42,441 nucleotides of DNA from Actinomycetes bacterium (GTDB taxonomy: Bacteria; Actinomycetota; Acidimicrobiia; Acidimicrobiales; Palsa-688). The position numbers and the translations under genes are program-made. Location of the stretch: positions 1 through 42,441 of the forward strand of contig JAJZNG010000107.1 of NCBI GenBank assembly GCA_021847945.1. Reading direction: 5' to 3'. Positions 7,566 to 15,507 of the stretch are shown in pieces (the first letter of the stretch is position 1; every line of letters starts with the position of its first letter). Below the pieces are notes generated by a model. It saw nothing but the letters and a program-made list of their open reading frames with translations. It did no database searches and was not told the DNA's origin.

Positions 7566-9572
7566 TCAGCTGGAGCCGCACTGCTCGATGGCCGTCGTCG
7601 TCGATGAGCCGTCGACAGTTTCTGCCTGCAGAGGGATCGATGGGTCATCCACTTTTCCTTGGACGTCGGCCTGCCAAGTAGCGAACATCTCGGCGTATCT
7701 GCCACCGGTTTCGATCAGTTCAAAATGACTGCCGGACTCGACCACCCGACCGTCGTCGATGACCACGATCCGATCCGCTCGCATTGCGGTGCTGAGACGG
7801 TGTGCGATCAGGATCGCTGTCCGGCCTTTTAGCAGCGCATCTAGTGCGGCCTCGACCTTGGTCTCGGACTGCAAGTCGAGGTTTGAGGTTGCCTCGTCTA
7901 GGACCAGCACTCGGGGAGCCGCCATGAACGCTCGGGCCAGGGCGAGAAGTTGCCTTTCGCCTGACGAAAGCGACTGGCCTCGTTCGTGAACTTCTGTATC
8001 GAGTCCTTCGGGTAGGCGTTCGACGACATCGGCGAGCCCTACTGCACGTAATGCTTCCCAGACTTCGTTGTCGGTTGCGTCAGGTCGACCGAAGGTGAGG
8101 TTGCGCCGGACCGTTCCGGCAAACAGGAACGGCTCTTGGGGGACCACCCCGATCTGACTGCGAAGCGAGAAGAGCGTCACTTCACGTAGGTCGTGACCGT
8201 CGATTAGGACGCTCCCGCTGGTCGGATCGTAGAAGCGGGTGACTAGCTTCGCCGCCGTTGACTTGCCAGCGCCGGTCGGCCCTACGAAAGCGACCGTTTC
8301 GCCGGGGGAGATGACCAGATTGACGTCGTTGAGGACCGTTTCAGTCGGCCCGTAGCCGAAGCCCACCATCTCGAAAGTGATCTTCCCGGCGGCAGGCGGT
8401 AGATCGACGGCGTCGGCGCTTTCTTGGACGGTGGGTTCGAGCTCTAGGAGTGTACGGAGCTTGCGGATCGATGCGTGGCCCTGCTGGAAGACCGTGTACT
8501 GCTGGGCGAGCAGCTGTATAGGGCCGGTGAAGCGGTTCAGGTACAAGAAAAATGCTGCGAGCGCCCCGATGCTCAGCGTTCCGTGGATGACCATGCTGCC
8601 GCCGAACGCCAGGAGTGCAGCCTGGGCCAGATATCCGAGCAGTTGGCTGCCGGGCCCGTAGATGGCGTTTATCTCAGCGGTACGATCATACGCTTCGCGG
8701 TAGTCGCCTAGAACGTTGCGGTGGTGGACGCGATTGCGGGCTTGGCGGTTGTGCGAGACAACAACCCGCATTCCCTGCAAGTTCTCGGACAAGTCCGCGA
8801 GGACCGCCGCTATTCCGTCGCGCACCTTGGCGTAGGCTCGGATCGACGCTGCCTGGAACCAGATCGACCCGAGCGCCAAAATCGGGACGACGATGAGCAC
8901 GGTGATCGCTGCGAGCTCGACGTTGATAAGAAACAGGACGACAGCGATCACCACCATGGTCAGGCCCTGCACGACGAGCTGGGCCAGGCCGTCCTGGAGA
9001 AGTTGCTGGAGGTTCTCGACGTCGCTGGTCATCCTGCTCATCACCACCCCACCCTTTTCGGAGGTGTAGAAGTCGAGCCCGAGGCGCTGGAGGTGAGTGA
9101 AGATTCTCACCCTAAGGTCATACATCACCTGAGCAGCCAACCGTCCCGTGACACGCACCATCGCCCACTGCGTAACTGCGCTCAGCGCAGTTACTGCAAG
9201 GTAGACGCCAGCGACGACTTCAACCACAGCCAAGTCCGGGTGGACCATACCGTGATTGATGGCGTAGCTGATCAGTTCAGGCCCGACCTGGCTGGCGACG
9301 CTCAACACGACCACCAAGACGACAGCGTCGACGACGAGATGCCAGTGACGGCCGAGCAGACCCCGCAACGTCAACTGGCGGCGCTCCTGCAGGGAGACGT
9401 GGTGAGTGAAGCGGACGTCGGGATAGTCGTGCGCTGGTTCGCCTGCGAGCAGACGGTTGACGCCGGCCTGCATTTCCGACGGCACCCCCGAGAATGGCAG
9501 CCCCCCGCCAGGGTTCGACGCCGCACCACCACCACCACCACCAGCCCAGCCCCCGCCAAAGCCCATCGACAT
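7566..9572 (-). CDS. ABC exporter half-transporter B (canonical ATPase site subunit)
   Basis: Fused membrane and ATPase subunit of a type IV (MsbA-like) ABC exporter, 668 residues. It has a glycine-rich N-terminal extension encoded by a GGT run, six hydrophobic segments, then Walker A VGPTGAGKST, a variant signature LSSGERQLLALAR, Walker B VLVLDEATSNLD with the catalytic Glu, and the switch AHRLST. Its ATG overlaps the stop of the upstream partner as TGATG, so the two are translationally coupled. The non-canonical signature here together with the missing Glu in the partner is the pattern of heterodimeric exporters with one degenerate site. The cargo is unknown. Its placement inside the sugar locus is unexplained. 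Confidence 0.88.
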   Translation of the reverse strand: MSMGFGGGWAGGGGGGAASNPGGGLPFSGVPSEMQAGVNRLLAGEPAHDYPDVRFTHHVSLQERRQLTLRGLLGRHWHLVVDAVVLVVVLSVASQVGPELISYAINHGMVHPDLAVVEVVAGVYLAVTALSAVTQWAMVRVTGRLAAQVMYDLRVRIFTHLQRLGLDFYTSEKGGVVMSRMTSDVENLQQLLQDGLAQLVVQGLTMVVIAVVLFLINVELAAITVLIVVPILALGSIWFQAASIRAYAKVRDGIAAVLADLSENLQGMRVVVSHNRQARNRVHHRNVLGDYREAYDRTAEINAIYGPGSQLLGYLAQAALLAFGGSMVIHGTLSIGALAAFFLYLNRFTGPIQLLAQQYTVFQQGHASIRKLRTLLELEPTVQESADAVDLPPAAGKITFEMVGFGYGPTETVLNDVNLVISPGETVAFVGPTGAGKSTAAKLVTRFYDPTSGSVLIDGHDLREVTLFSLRSQIGVVPQEPFLFAGTVRRNLTFGRPDATDNEVWEALRAVGLADVVERLPEGLDTEVHERGQSLSSGERQLLALARAFMAAPRVLVLDEATSNLDLQSETKVEAALDALLKGRTAILIAHRLSTAMRADRIVVIDDGRVVESGSHFELIETGGRYAEMFATWQADVQGKVDDPSIPLQAETVDGSSTTTAIEQCGSS
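9525..9543. repeat. Short ACC/GGT triplet run
   Basis: About six tandem ACC units on the plus strand, read as GGT glycine codons near the start of the exporter gene on the minus strand (GGWAGGGGGG). Slippage by whole triplets would change the length of the glycine tract without breaking the frame. Confidence 0.6.
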
Positions 9573-11470
9573 CAGCGATTCACAACCTCAGAGGTCGAAG
9601 AGTCGTCTTGGGCAAGCACCTCTGAGTACAAGGGCACGTCTCTGAGCAACTCGACGTGCGTTCCTTGCGCGACTACCCTCCCGCCGTCTATCAGGACCAC
9701 CCGGTCGGCAAGGCTGATCGTCGACAGGCGATGTGCGATGATCAGTGTCGTCCGTCCGGTCATCAGCTTTCGTAGACTGCGGTGGATTTCCTTCTCCACC
9801 TGGACGTCGATCGCGCTGGTCGAGTCGTCGAGGATAAGGATACGAGGGTTGACAAGCAGTGTCCGGGCGATCGCTATGCGCTGGCGCTGACCGCCCGAAA
9901 GGGTGTAACCGCGCTCGCCGACGACCGTGTCGTAGCCTGACGACAGCTCTCGGATGAACTCGTCCGCGCCAGCGGCCCGGGCGGCAGCCTCTACATCGGC
10001 GAAGTCGGCGTCAGGGCGACCGTAGGCGATGTTGTCTCGGATCGACACCGAAAAAAGGAACGGCTCGTCGGCAACAATCCCAACCGTCGCCCGCAGGCTG
10101 GTGAGGGTAACGTCGCGCACGTCGTGGCCGTCGACTCGGACGACTCCCGCGGTCACGTCGTAAAAGCGGTCGATGAGGCGGCCGACGGTAGTCTTGCCCG
10201 CTCCAGTGCGGCCAACGAGCGCAACCGTGTCCCCCGGTTCTAACCGTAAGTCGAAGCTATCTAGGACCGAAGGTCCCCCGTCGGTGTAGGAGAAGCTGAC
10301 CGACTCGAAGGTGACCTCGCCGCGGCAATCGACAAGTTCAACCGCTCCTGGCCGGTCGACGATGCCCGGCGGCTCGTCGAGGATCTCATAGACGCGCTGC
10401 GCTGACGCGGAAGCCCGCTGGCCGAGCATTATCAGCATGCCGAGCATCTGGAACGGAGCCTGCAACATGACGATCCAGAAACTGAAAGTGACTATCGTAC
10501 CGACCTGCAGTTCCTGGCCGATCACGAGGTAGCCGCCTAGGAGCAGCACGAAGGCCATACCCAGCTGGCCAAGATTCTGCACCAGGGGCGTGAAGGCAGC
10601 CCGGATGTCAGCGTCTTTGACGTAAGTCCAGCGCAGCCGTGTGGCGGCGCGCGCCAACTCGCCTAGTTGGCGATCCTCGGCGGCGAATGACTTGACCACA
10701 CGGACGCCGTTGACGTTCTCGTCGACGATCGTCGCAACGTCAGCCAAGCGAGCCTGGATAAGCCACGAGACCGGGAACAGTTCGTGGCGCATCTTGACGC
10801 TGGCGAAATAGATAAGCGGCATAGCGCACATCGCTACTAGGGCGAGTCGCACGTTGATCGACAGCATGTATGTGAATGCCACCACTGCCACCAGGCATTG
10901 CACCAGGATCGCCGGAGCGAAAGTCAGATACGTCTGAGTCGAACGGATGTCGGAGTTCGCACGCGATATCAGCTGACCGCTTTGCACCCGATCGTAGAAG
11001 GAGAACGACATTTCTGTCAGATGCTCGTAAATCAGGTAACGCAGGTCGAACTCGATACGGTAGGCCGTCGACAGCAAGAAGCGGCGGGAGACATACCCGC
11101 ACAAGCCCGCAAGGGCACCGAGGGCGACGACGATCCACACGTAATGCGCAAGCAGAATCGAGTAATGACCTAACACGAGACCACTTGACCTCGTGCGGCG
11201 AGCCGCTACGGCCGGCACGAGAGCCTTGTCGATGGCGTCGGAGCCGAGTAACTGTGGTATCTCGACTTGTAGCACTAGACCGACGAACGAAGCGCTCAGA
11301 GACGCAACGAACATCCAACGGTGAGCCGCTACGATCGGCAGAGCCCGACGCAACCAACTCTTACCCTTATCCGGGTCGATCCGACGCCTTGGCGTTGAGA
11401 ACCGGGCTACCCCAAGGACTGGGAGCCTAGTCTTTTCTCCTAGCGGCATTTCTTTAGCAAAACTTACCAT
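9572..11470 (-). CDS. ABC exporter half-transporter A (degenerate ATPase site subunit)
   Basis: Membrane-ATPase fusion, 632 residues from the ATG at 11470 (in-frame alternatives at 11536 and 11449; none has a strong ribosome binding site). Six hydrophobic segments are followed by Walker A VGRTGAGKTT, the canonical signature LSGGQRQRIAIAR, Walker B RILILDDSTSAID in which the catalytic Glu is replaced by Asp, and AHRLST. This fits the degenerate half of a heterodimer with the 7566-9572 gene. It lies about 170 bases after the stop of rhaEW on the same strand, so it could be read from the rhaEW promoter. I saw no operator or strong terminator between them, only a weak 5-base-pair hairpin. Confidence 0.87.
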   Translation of the reverse strand: MVSFAKEMPLGEKTRLPVLGVARFSTPRRRIDPDKGKSWLRRALPIVAAHRWMFVASLSASFVGLVLQVEIPQLLGSDAIDKALVPAVAARRTRSSGLVLGHYSILLAHYVWIVVALGALAGLCGYVSRRFLLSTAYRIEFDLRYLIYEHLTEMSFSFYDRVQSGQLISRANSDIRSTQTYLTFAPAILVQCLVAVVAFTYMLSINVRLALVAMCAMPLIYFASVKMRHELFPVSWLIQARLADVATIVDENVNGVRVVKSFAAEDRQLGELARAATRLRWTYVKDADIRAAFTPLVQNLGQLGMAFVLLLGGYLVIGQELQVGTIVTFSFWIVMLQAPFQMLGMLIMLGQRASASAQRVYEILDEPPGIVDRPGAVELVDCRGEVTFESVSFSYTDGGPSVLDSFDLRLEPGDTVALVGRTGAGKTTVGRLIDRFYDVTAGVVRVDGHDVRDVTLTSLRATVGIVADEPFLFSVSIRDNIAYGRPDADFADVEAAARAAGADEFIRELSSGYDTVVGERGYTLSGGQRQRIAIARTLLVNPRILILDDSTSAIDVQVEKEIHRSLRKLMTGRTTLIIAHRLSTISLADRVVLIDGGRVVAQGTHVELLRDVPLYSEVLAQDDSSTSEVVNR

Positions 11471-11643
11471 ATCGCCTGTGAGGCCGACGGCGGATACCTG
11501 CGCTTCGCGCAGGATCGGTCTCCAAAGGGCAACCACCTGGTCCTATGCGATCCGAGCCGTGCGTATCACGCCCAGCGGTGCCGGACTCTCGGTCCGAGGC
11601 CAGCAGACCCGCAGGGGAAGGCACCGCGACCGGGGCAGCCGTC

Positions 11644-13683
11644 TCAGCGCAAGAACGCTGCTGCGACTCCGGCGTCGACGGGTATGTGAAGCCCGGTAGT
11701 GTGGGAGAGGTTTCCGCTCGCGAGGACGAACACGGCGTTGGCGACATGCTCGGGAAGGACCTCTTGTCCTAACAGGGTGCGTTTCGCATAAAAAGCTCCG
11801 AGCTGCTCCTCGGGGACTCCGTAGACGGCCGCTCTTTGAGCTCCCCATCCGCTAGCGAAGATCCCCGATCCCCGCACGACTCCGTCTGGATTGACCCCGT
11901 TGACTCGTATCCCCCGATCTCCGAGCTCGGCGGCCAGTAGGCGAACTTGGTGCGCCTGGTCCGCCTTGGTCGATCCGTAGGCAATGTTGTTCGGGCCGGC
12001 GAAGACTGAGTTCTTCGACACTATGTAGATGATGTCGCCGCCCATGCCCTGATCGAACATTACCCTGGCCGTCTCGCGCGATACCAGGAAAGAGCCTTTT
12101 GCCATCACGTCGTGCTGGCGGTCCCAGTCCTCGGATGTCGTTTCGAGGAGCCCTTTAGAGATCGAAAGCCCAGCGTTGTTGACGACCAGGTCGACGCCGC
12201 CAAAAGCTAGCACCGCTTCTTGAACGGCAGCCGCTACGGCGTCCTCGTCGGATACGTCGCCAGCGACGCCGACGGCCACGTCGGGCGAGCCGATACCTCT
12301 GGCGGCCCCACCAGCCGAATCGAGGTCAAGGTCGGCGAGGACGACGCACGCCCCCTCGGCTGCCAAGCGCTTTGCTGTGGCCAGCCCGATCCCCGATGCG
12401 GCCCCAGTGACGAAGGCGATCCGCGTCGCAAGAGGTTTCGGTTCGGGCATTCGACGGAGCTTGTCTTCCTCAAGCTGCCAGTATTCGATCCGGAACTTCT
12501 CCGACTCTGGGATCGGCGTGTAGGTCGACACCGATTCGGCCCCGCGCATCACGTTGATAGCGTTCACGTAGAACTCGCCAGCTACTCTGGCGGTCTGTTT
12601 GTTAGCCCCGAAGCTGAACATCCCGACCCCAGGTACAAGCACCACCGCCGGGTCGGCGCCGCGCATGGCAGGCGAATCGACCGTCGCGTAGCGCTCGTAG
12701 TACTCACGGTACTCGTCCCTGTACGCGGCGTGCAGCTCGGAGAGGCGTGCCTTCACGTCTTGTATGGGGGCTGTGGCCGGCAAATCGACGACCATGGGAC
12801 GAACTTTGGTGCGCAGGAAGTGGTCAGGACACGACGTACCCTTCGCTGCGAGCTCCGGCATGCGACCTCGCGACACGAAGTCGAGTACCACGTCGCTGTC
12901 GTTGTAGTGCCCGACCTGACGGCGGTCCGTGCTCGCCATGCCGCGAAGAAGCGGGAACAGTGCGGCCGCTCTTTGCTTTCGCTCGGCGTTCGGGAGTGGC
13001 TCCCATCCGTCGACCACGGCACCAAAAGGATCTGGGCGTCCGTGAGAGGCTAAGTATTCGGTAGCCTCGCGGATGATCCGAAGGGAGTTGGCTTCGCACT
13101 CTTCGGAGGTAGCGCCCCAAGCTGTTATCCCGTGCCCACCCAAAATAACGCCGATCGCCTCCGGATGATCACGCTGGATAGCAGCGATGTCCATACCGAG
13201 CTGGAAACCTGGACGGCGCCAAGGCACCCACACGACACGGTCGCCGAAGCAGTCTTTGGCGAGTCTCTCCCCGTCGGCAGCGGTCGCCAGGGCAATCCCC
13301 GCGTCGGGGTGAAGGTGGTCTACGTGATCGCAGGGGATCAGGCCGTGCATCGCAGTATCTATCGAAGGGGCTGCTCCGCCCTTGCCGTGTAAGCAGAAGT
13401 CGAACGCGCCTACCATCTCGTCTTCGCGCTCGACCCCAGGGTACACGTCCACGAGAGCCCGAAGCCGGTCCAGGCGTAGTACGCACAAGCCGCTAGGCGA
13501 CAGGGTTCCCAAGTCACCCCCGGAACCTTTCACCCACATCAGCTCTACGGGCTGACGGGTAACCGGATCCTCGTCGATCCCCTTAGCCGAGGCGTTGCCG
13601 CCGGCGTAGTTGGTGTTACGCGGGTCCGCACCGAGGCGATGGGATCGCTCGAGCAGTTGGTTGACGACAGAATCAGAAGCCAA
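11644..13683 (-). CDS. rhaEW: Bifunctional rhamnulose-1-phosphate aldolase / L-lactaldehyde dehydrogenase
   Basis: Cleaves L-rhamnulose 1-phosphate to DHAP and L-lactaldehyde and oxidises the latter to L-lactate. The class II aldolase domain covers residues 1 to about 400 (NTNYAGGNASAKG, WVKGSGGDLG, DTAMHGLIPCDHVDHLHPDA with metal-binding histidines, ILGGHGITAWG). A short-chain dehydrogenase follows from about 418 (FVTGAASGIGLATAKRLA, VVNNAGLS, catalytic YGSTK). The length of 679 residues suits known RhaEW proteins (about 690). The frame is open upstream to 13887, but the TTG at 13683 is preferred. It has GAGG five bases before it, and the extension would run through the promoter and operator at 13770-13812. 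L-lactate would then be used by the Lut genes in this window. Confidence 0.94.
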   Translation of the reverse strand: MASDSVVNQLLERSHRLGADPRNTNYAGGNASAKGIDEDPVTRQPVELMWVKGSGGDLGTLSPSGLCVLRLDRLRALVDVYPGVEREDEMVGAFDFCLHGKGGAAPSIDTAMHGLIPCDHVDHLHPDAGIALATAADGERLAKDCFGDRVVWVPWRRPGFQLGMDIAAIQRDHPEAIGVILGGHGITAWGATSEECEANSLRIIREATEYLASHGRPDPFGAVVDGWEPLPNAERKQRAAALFPLLRGMASTDRRQVGHYNDSDVVLDFVSRGRMPELAAKGTSCPDHFLRTKVRPMVVDLPATAPIQDVKARLSELHAAYRDEYREYYERYATVDSPAMRGADPAVVLVPGVGMFSFGANKQTARVAGEFYVNAINVMRGAESVSTYTPIPESEKFRIEYWQLEEDKLRRMPEPKPLATRIAFVTGAASGIGLATAKRLAAEGACVVLADLDLDSAGGAARGIGSPDVAVGVAGDVSDEDAVAAAVQEAVLAFGGVDLVVNNAGLSISKGLLETTSEDWDRQHDVMAKGSFLVSRETARVMFDQGMGGDIIYIVSKNSVFAGPNNIAYGSTKADQAHQVRLLAAELGDRGIRVNGVNPDGVVRGSGIFASGWGAQRAAVYGVPEEQLGAFYAKRTLLGQEVLPEHVANAVFVLASGNLSHTTGLHIPVDAGVAAAFLR

Positions 13684-13769
13684 GGTAACCTCGCACGCAG
13701 ACGCTAACGAACCGCCGGGTAAGTCAGGCAGACGTCGGGAACCCGACCAAACCTTCGTATCGGACGGAC

Positions 13770-13812
13770 TTGAATCGTTTAAAGTATATGCCTCGGAGGC
13801 ACGGTGATGCAA
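13770..13812 (-). promoter_or_regulatory. rhaEW promoter and LacI-type operator in the rhaEW-rhaM divergent region
   Basis: Read on the minus strand: -35 TTGCAT (13807-13812), 18-base spacer, -10 TATACT (13783-13788), then the operator TTGAATCGTTTAAA as seen on the plus strand (13770-13783), 12 of 14 matches to the consensus. It lies between the rhaEW TTG start and the rhaM GTG start, so one operator could control both directions. Confidence 0.68.
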
Positions 13813-13867
13813 GCGGTTAGGGTCGTGCAGACATCTCACGAGACGGTCGAAAATGGGAGGATTGCCA

Positions 13868-14185
13868 GTGTCGAGGATATGTTTCACGCTCCGGATTCGA
13901 CCGGAGAAGGTAGACGAGTACCGCCGGCGCCACGCCGAAGTATGGCCGGAAATGCGTGAGGCTCTGCGCTCGGCCGGGTGGCGGAATTACTCCCTCTTTC
14001 TTGCCGGCCCGGGCACGGTCATAGGCTACGTCGAGTGCGACGACTTCCAAGAAGCCCTCGCCGCCATGGCCGCCACAGAGGTAAATGCCCGGTGGCAGAA
14101 CGAGATGGCCCCACTGTTCGACCTTCAAGGCGGCCGCCCTGACGAAGCTATGGTTCCACTTGAGGAGCTATTTCACTTGGACTGA
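13868..14185 (+). CDS. rhaM: L-rhamnose mutarotase
   Basis: Small cytoplasmic enzyme that interconverts the alpha and beta anomers of L-rhamnose, speeding supply to the isomerase. The sequence RICFTLRIRPEKVDEYRRRH, then HAEVWPEM, GWRNYSLFL and IGYVECDDF is the full RhaM signature. The in-frame ATG at 13853 is not preferred, because GTG at 13868 has GGGAGG seven bases upstream and gives 105 residues, matching the family's usual 104. The isomerase gene follows after 125 bases with its own promoter. Confidence 0.93.
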   Translation: MSRICFTLRIRPEKVDEYRRRHAEVWPEMREALRSAGWRNYSLFLAGPGTVIGYVECDDFQEALAAMAATEVNARWQNEMAPLFDLQGGRPDEAMVPLEELFHLD

Positions 14186-14238
14186 CCCGGCCCCGTATTT
14201 TAGGGTTAGCGAGTTTGAACTGGGCCAGATTTTTGTGC

Positions 14239-14287
14239 TTGACAGGGTTGTGCTTGCTGTGTAACGTCTGTCCTTGAAAAGTTTCAA
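14239..14287 (+). promoter_or_regulatory. rhaI promoter and LacI-type operator
   Basis: A perfect -35 TTGACA (14239-14244), 17-base spacer and a weaker -10 TAACGT (14262-14267). Six bases on is TTGAAAAGTTTCAA (14274-14287), the best operator in the window (13 of 14; perfect six-base arms, with AG instead of CG at the centre). Confidence 0.72.
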
Positions 14288-14310
14288 TCTGCAGAGTTGG
14301 GGAAGGACAC

Positions 14311-15495
14311 ATGAAGGAGACTGCCGCAGCGTCCGGTGTTCTACGCGCCAAGGAGGTACTTCGTCGCCAGTCGATCGAGACCCCGTCGTGGGCGTACGGG
14401 AATTCGGGGACGCGGTTCAAGGTGTTCGCCCAGGACGGAGTCCCCCGCGACGCCTTCGAGAAGCTCGACGACGCATCCCAAGTCCACCGCCTGACCGGGG
14501 TCGCGCCGTCGGTTGCGTTGCACATTCCCTGGGATCGAGTAGACGATTACTCGAAGCTGGCGAAGCACGCGGCTGACGTGGGGGTGAGGATTGGCACTAT
14601 CAACGCGAACCTGTTCCAGGATCCCGACTACAAGCTCGGTAGTCTCACCCATCCGGACCGCAGAGTCAGAGCTAAGGCGCTCGACCACCTTTTCGAGTGC
14701 GTGGAGATCATGGGCTTGACAGGGTCGAAGGACCTGAAGCTGTGGTTCGCGGACGGCACCAACTATCCCGGTCAGGACAGCTTCCGGGCCCGTCAGGACC
14801 GTCTAGGGGAAGGGTTGGCCCAAGTGTATGAGCGTTTGGCCGACGACCAGCGGATGCTGCTCGAGTACAAGCTGTTCGAACCGGCGTTCTATCACACCGA
14901 TGTCCCTGACTGGGGCACGGCCCTGCTGCACTGCATGGCCGTAGGGGAGCGGGCCATGGTGGTGGTGGACACCGGCCACCACGCGCCGGGGACCAACATC
15001 GAGTTTCTAGTGGCCGGGTTGTTGAGAGCGGGACGGCTCGGCGCCTTCGACTTCAACAGCCGTTTCTACGCTGACGACGACCTGATGGTTGGCGCGGCTG
15101 ACCCGTTCCAGCTGTTCAGGATCATGACCGAGGTGGTCGCGGCGGGGGGTTTGGACGAGTCCTCACCTGTGGTGTTCATGCTAGATCAGTGCCACAACAT
15201 CGAGCCGAAGATCCCCGCCGAGATCCGCTCCGTGATGAACGTCCAAGAGGCCACAGCGAAAGCGTTGCTGGTCGACCAGGCGGCTCTGAGCGCAGCCCAG
15301 CTGAGCGGAGACGTTCTAGGCGCTCACGCAGTCGTTATGGACGCCTTCAACACCGACGTGAGACCAATGTTGGCCGACTTGCGTGTCGAAATGGGCCTAG
15401 ACCCGGACCCGATGTCCGCCTATGCCCGGTCAGGCTGGGCCGAGCAGATCGTTGTTCAGCGGGCCGGGGGACAACAAGCCGGTTGGGGAGCCTAG
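14311..15495 (+). CDS. rhaI: L-rhamnose isomerase, RhaI type
   Basis: TIM-barrel isomerase converting L-rhamnose to L-rhamnulose, 394 residues. It belongs to the RhaI (Pseudomonas stutzeri-like, actinobacterial) type rather than E. coli RhaA. Conserved blocks: VALHIPWDRVDDY, FQDPDYKLGSLTHPD, LWFADGTNYPGQDSF, LLEYKLFEPAFYHTDVPDWG, VVDTGHHAPGTNIEFLV, FDFNSRFYADDDL and DQCHNIEPKIP, which carry the metal-binding Glu, Asp and His residues. The ATG at 14311 has GGGGAAGG just upstream. The stop is 12 bases before a GH43 xylosidase gene, so the two probably form an operon under the strongest operator of the locus. Confidence 0.94.
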   Translation: MKETAAASGVLRAKEVLRRQSIETPSWAYGNSGTRFKVFAQDGVPRDAFEKLDDASQVHRLTGVAPSVALHIPWDRVDDYSKLAKHAADVGVRIGTINANLFQDPDYKLGSLTHPDRRVRAKALDHLFECVEIMGLTGSKDLKLWFADGTNYPGQDSFRARQDRLGEGLAQVYERLADDQRMLLEYKLFEPAFYHTDVPDWGTALLHCMAVGERAMVVVDTGHHAPGTNIEFLVAGLLRAGRLGAFDFNSRFYADDDLMVGAADPFQLFRIMTEVVAAGGLDESSPVVFMLDQCHNIEPKIPAEIRSVMNVQEATAKALLVDQAALSAAQLSGDVLGAHAVVMDAFNTDVRPMLADLRVEMGLDPDPMSAYARSGWAEQIVVQRAGGQQAGWGA

Positions 15496-15507
15496 CTCAG
15501 GCCGGGC

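Noticed and set aside
8721-9890. Long plus-strand open frame of 389 codons opposite the exporter genes
   Set aside because: It is antisense to well-conserved ABC exporter sequence, is rich in Asp/His/Arg as expected for an opposite-strand shadow, and shows no recognisable motif.
13684-13887. N-terminal extension of rhaEW up to 13887
   Set aside because: The extra 68 codons have no family resemblance, run through the promoter and operator at 13770-13812, and overlap the rhaM start. The TTG at 13683 with GAGG fits the family length.
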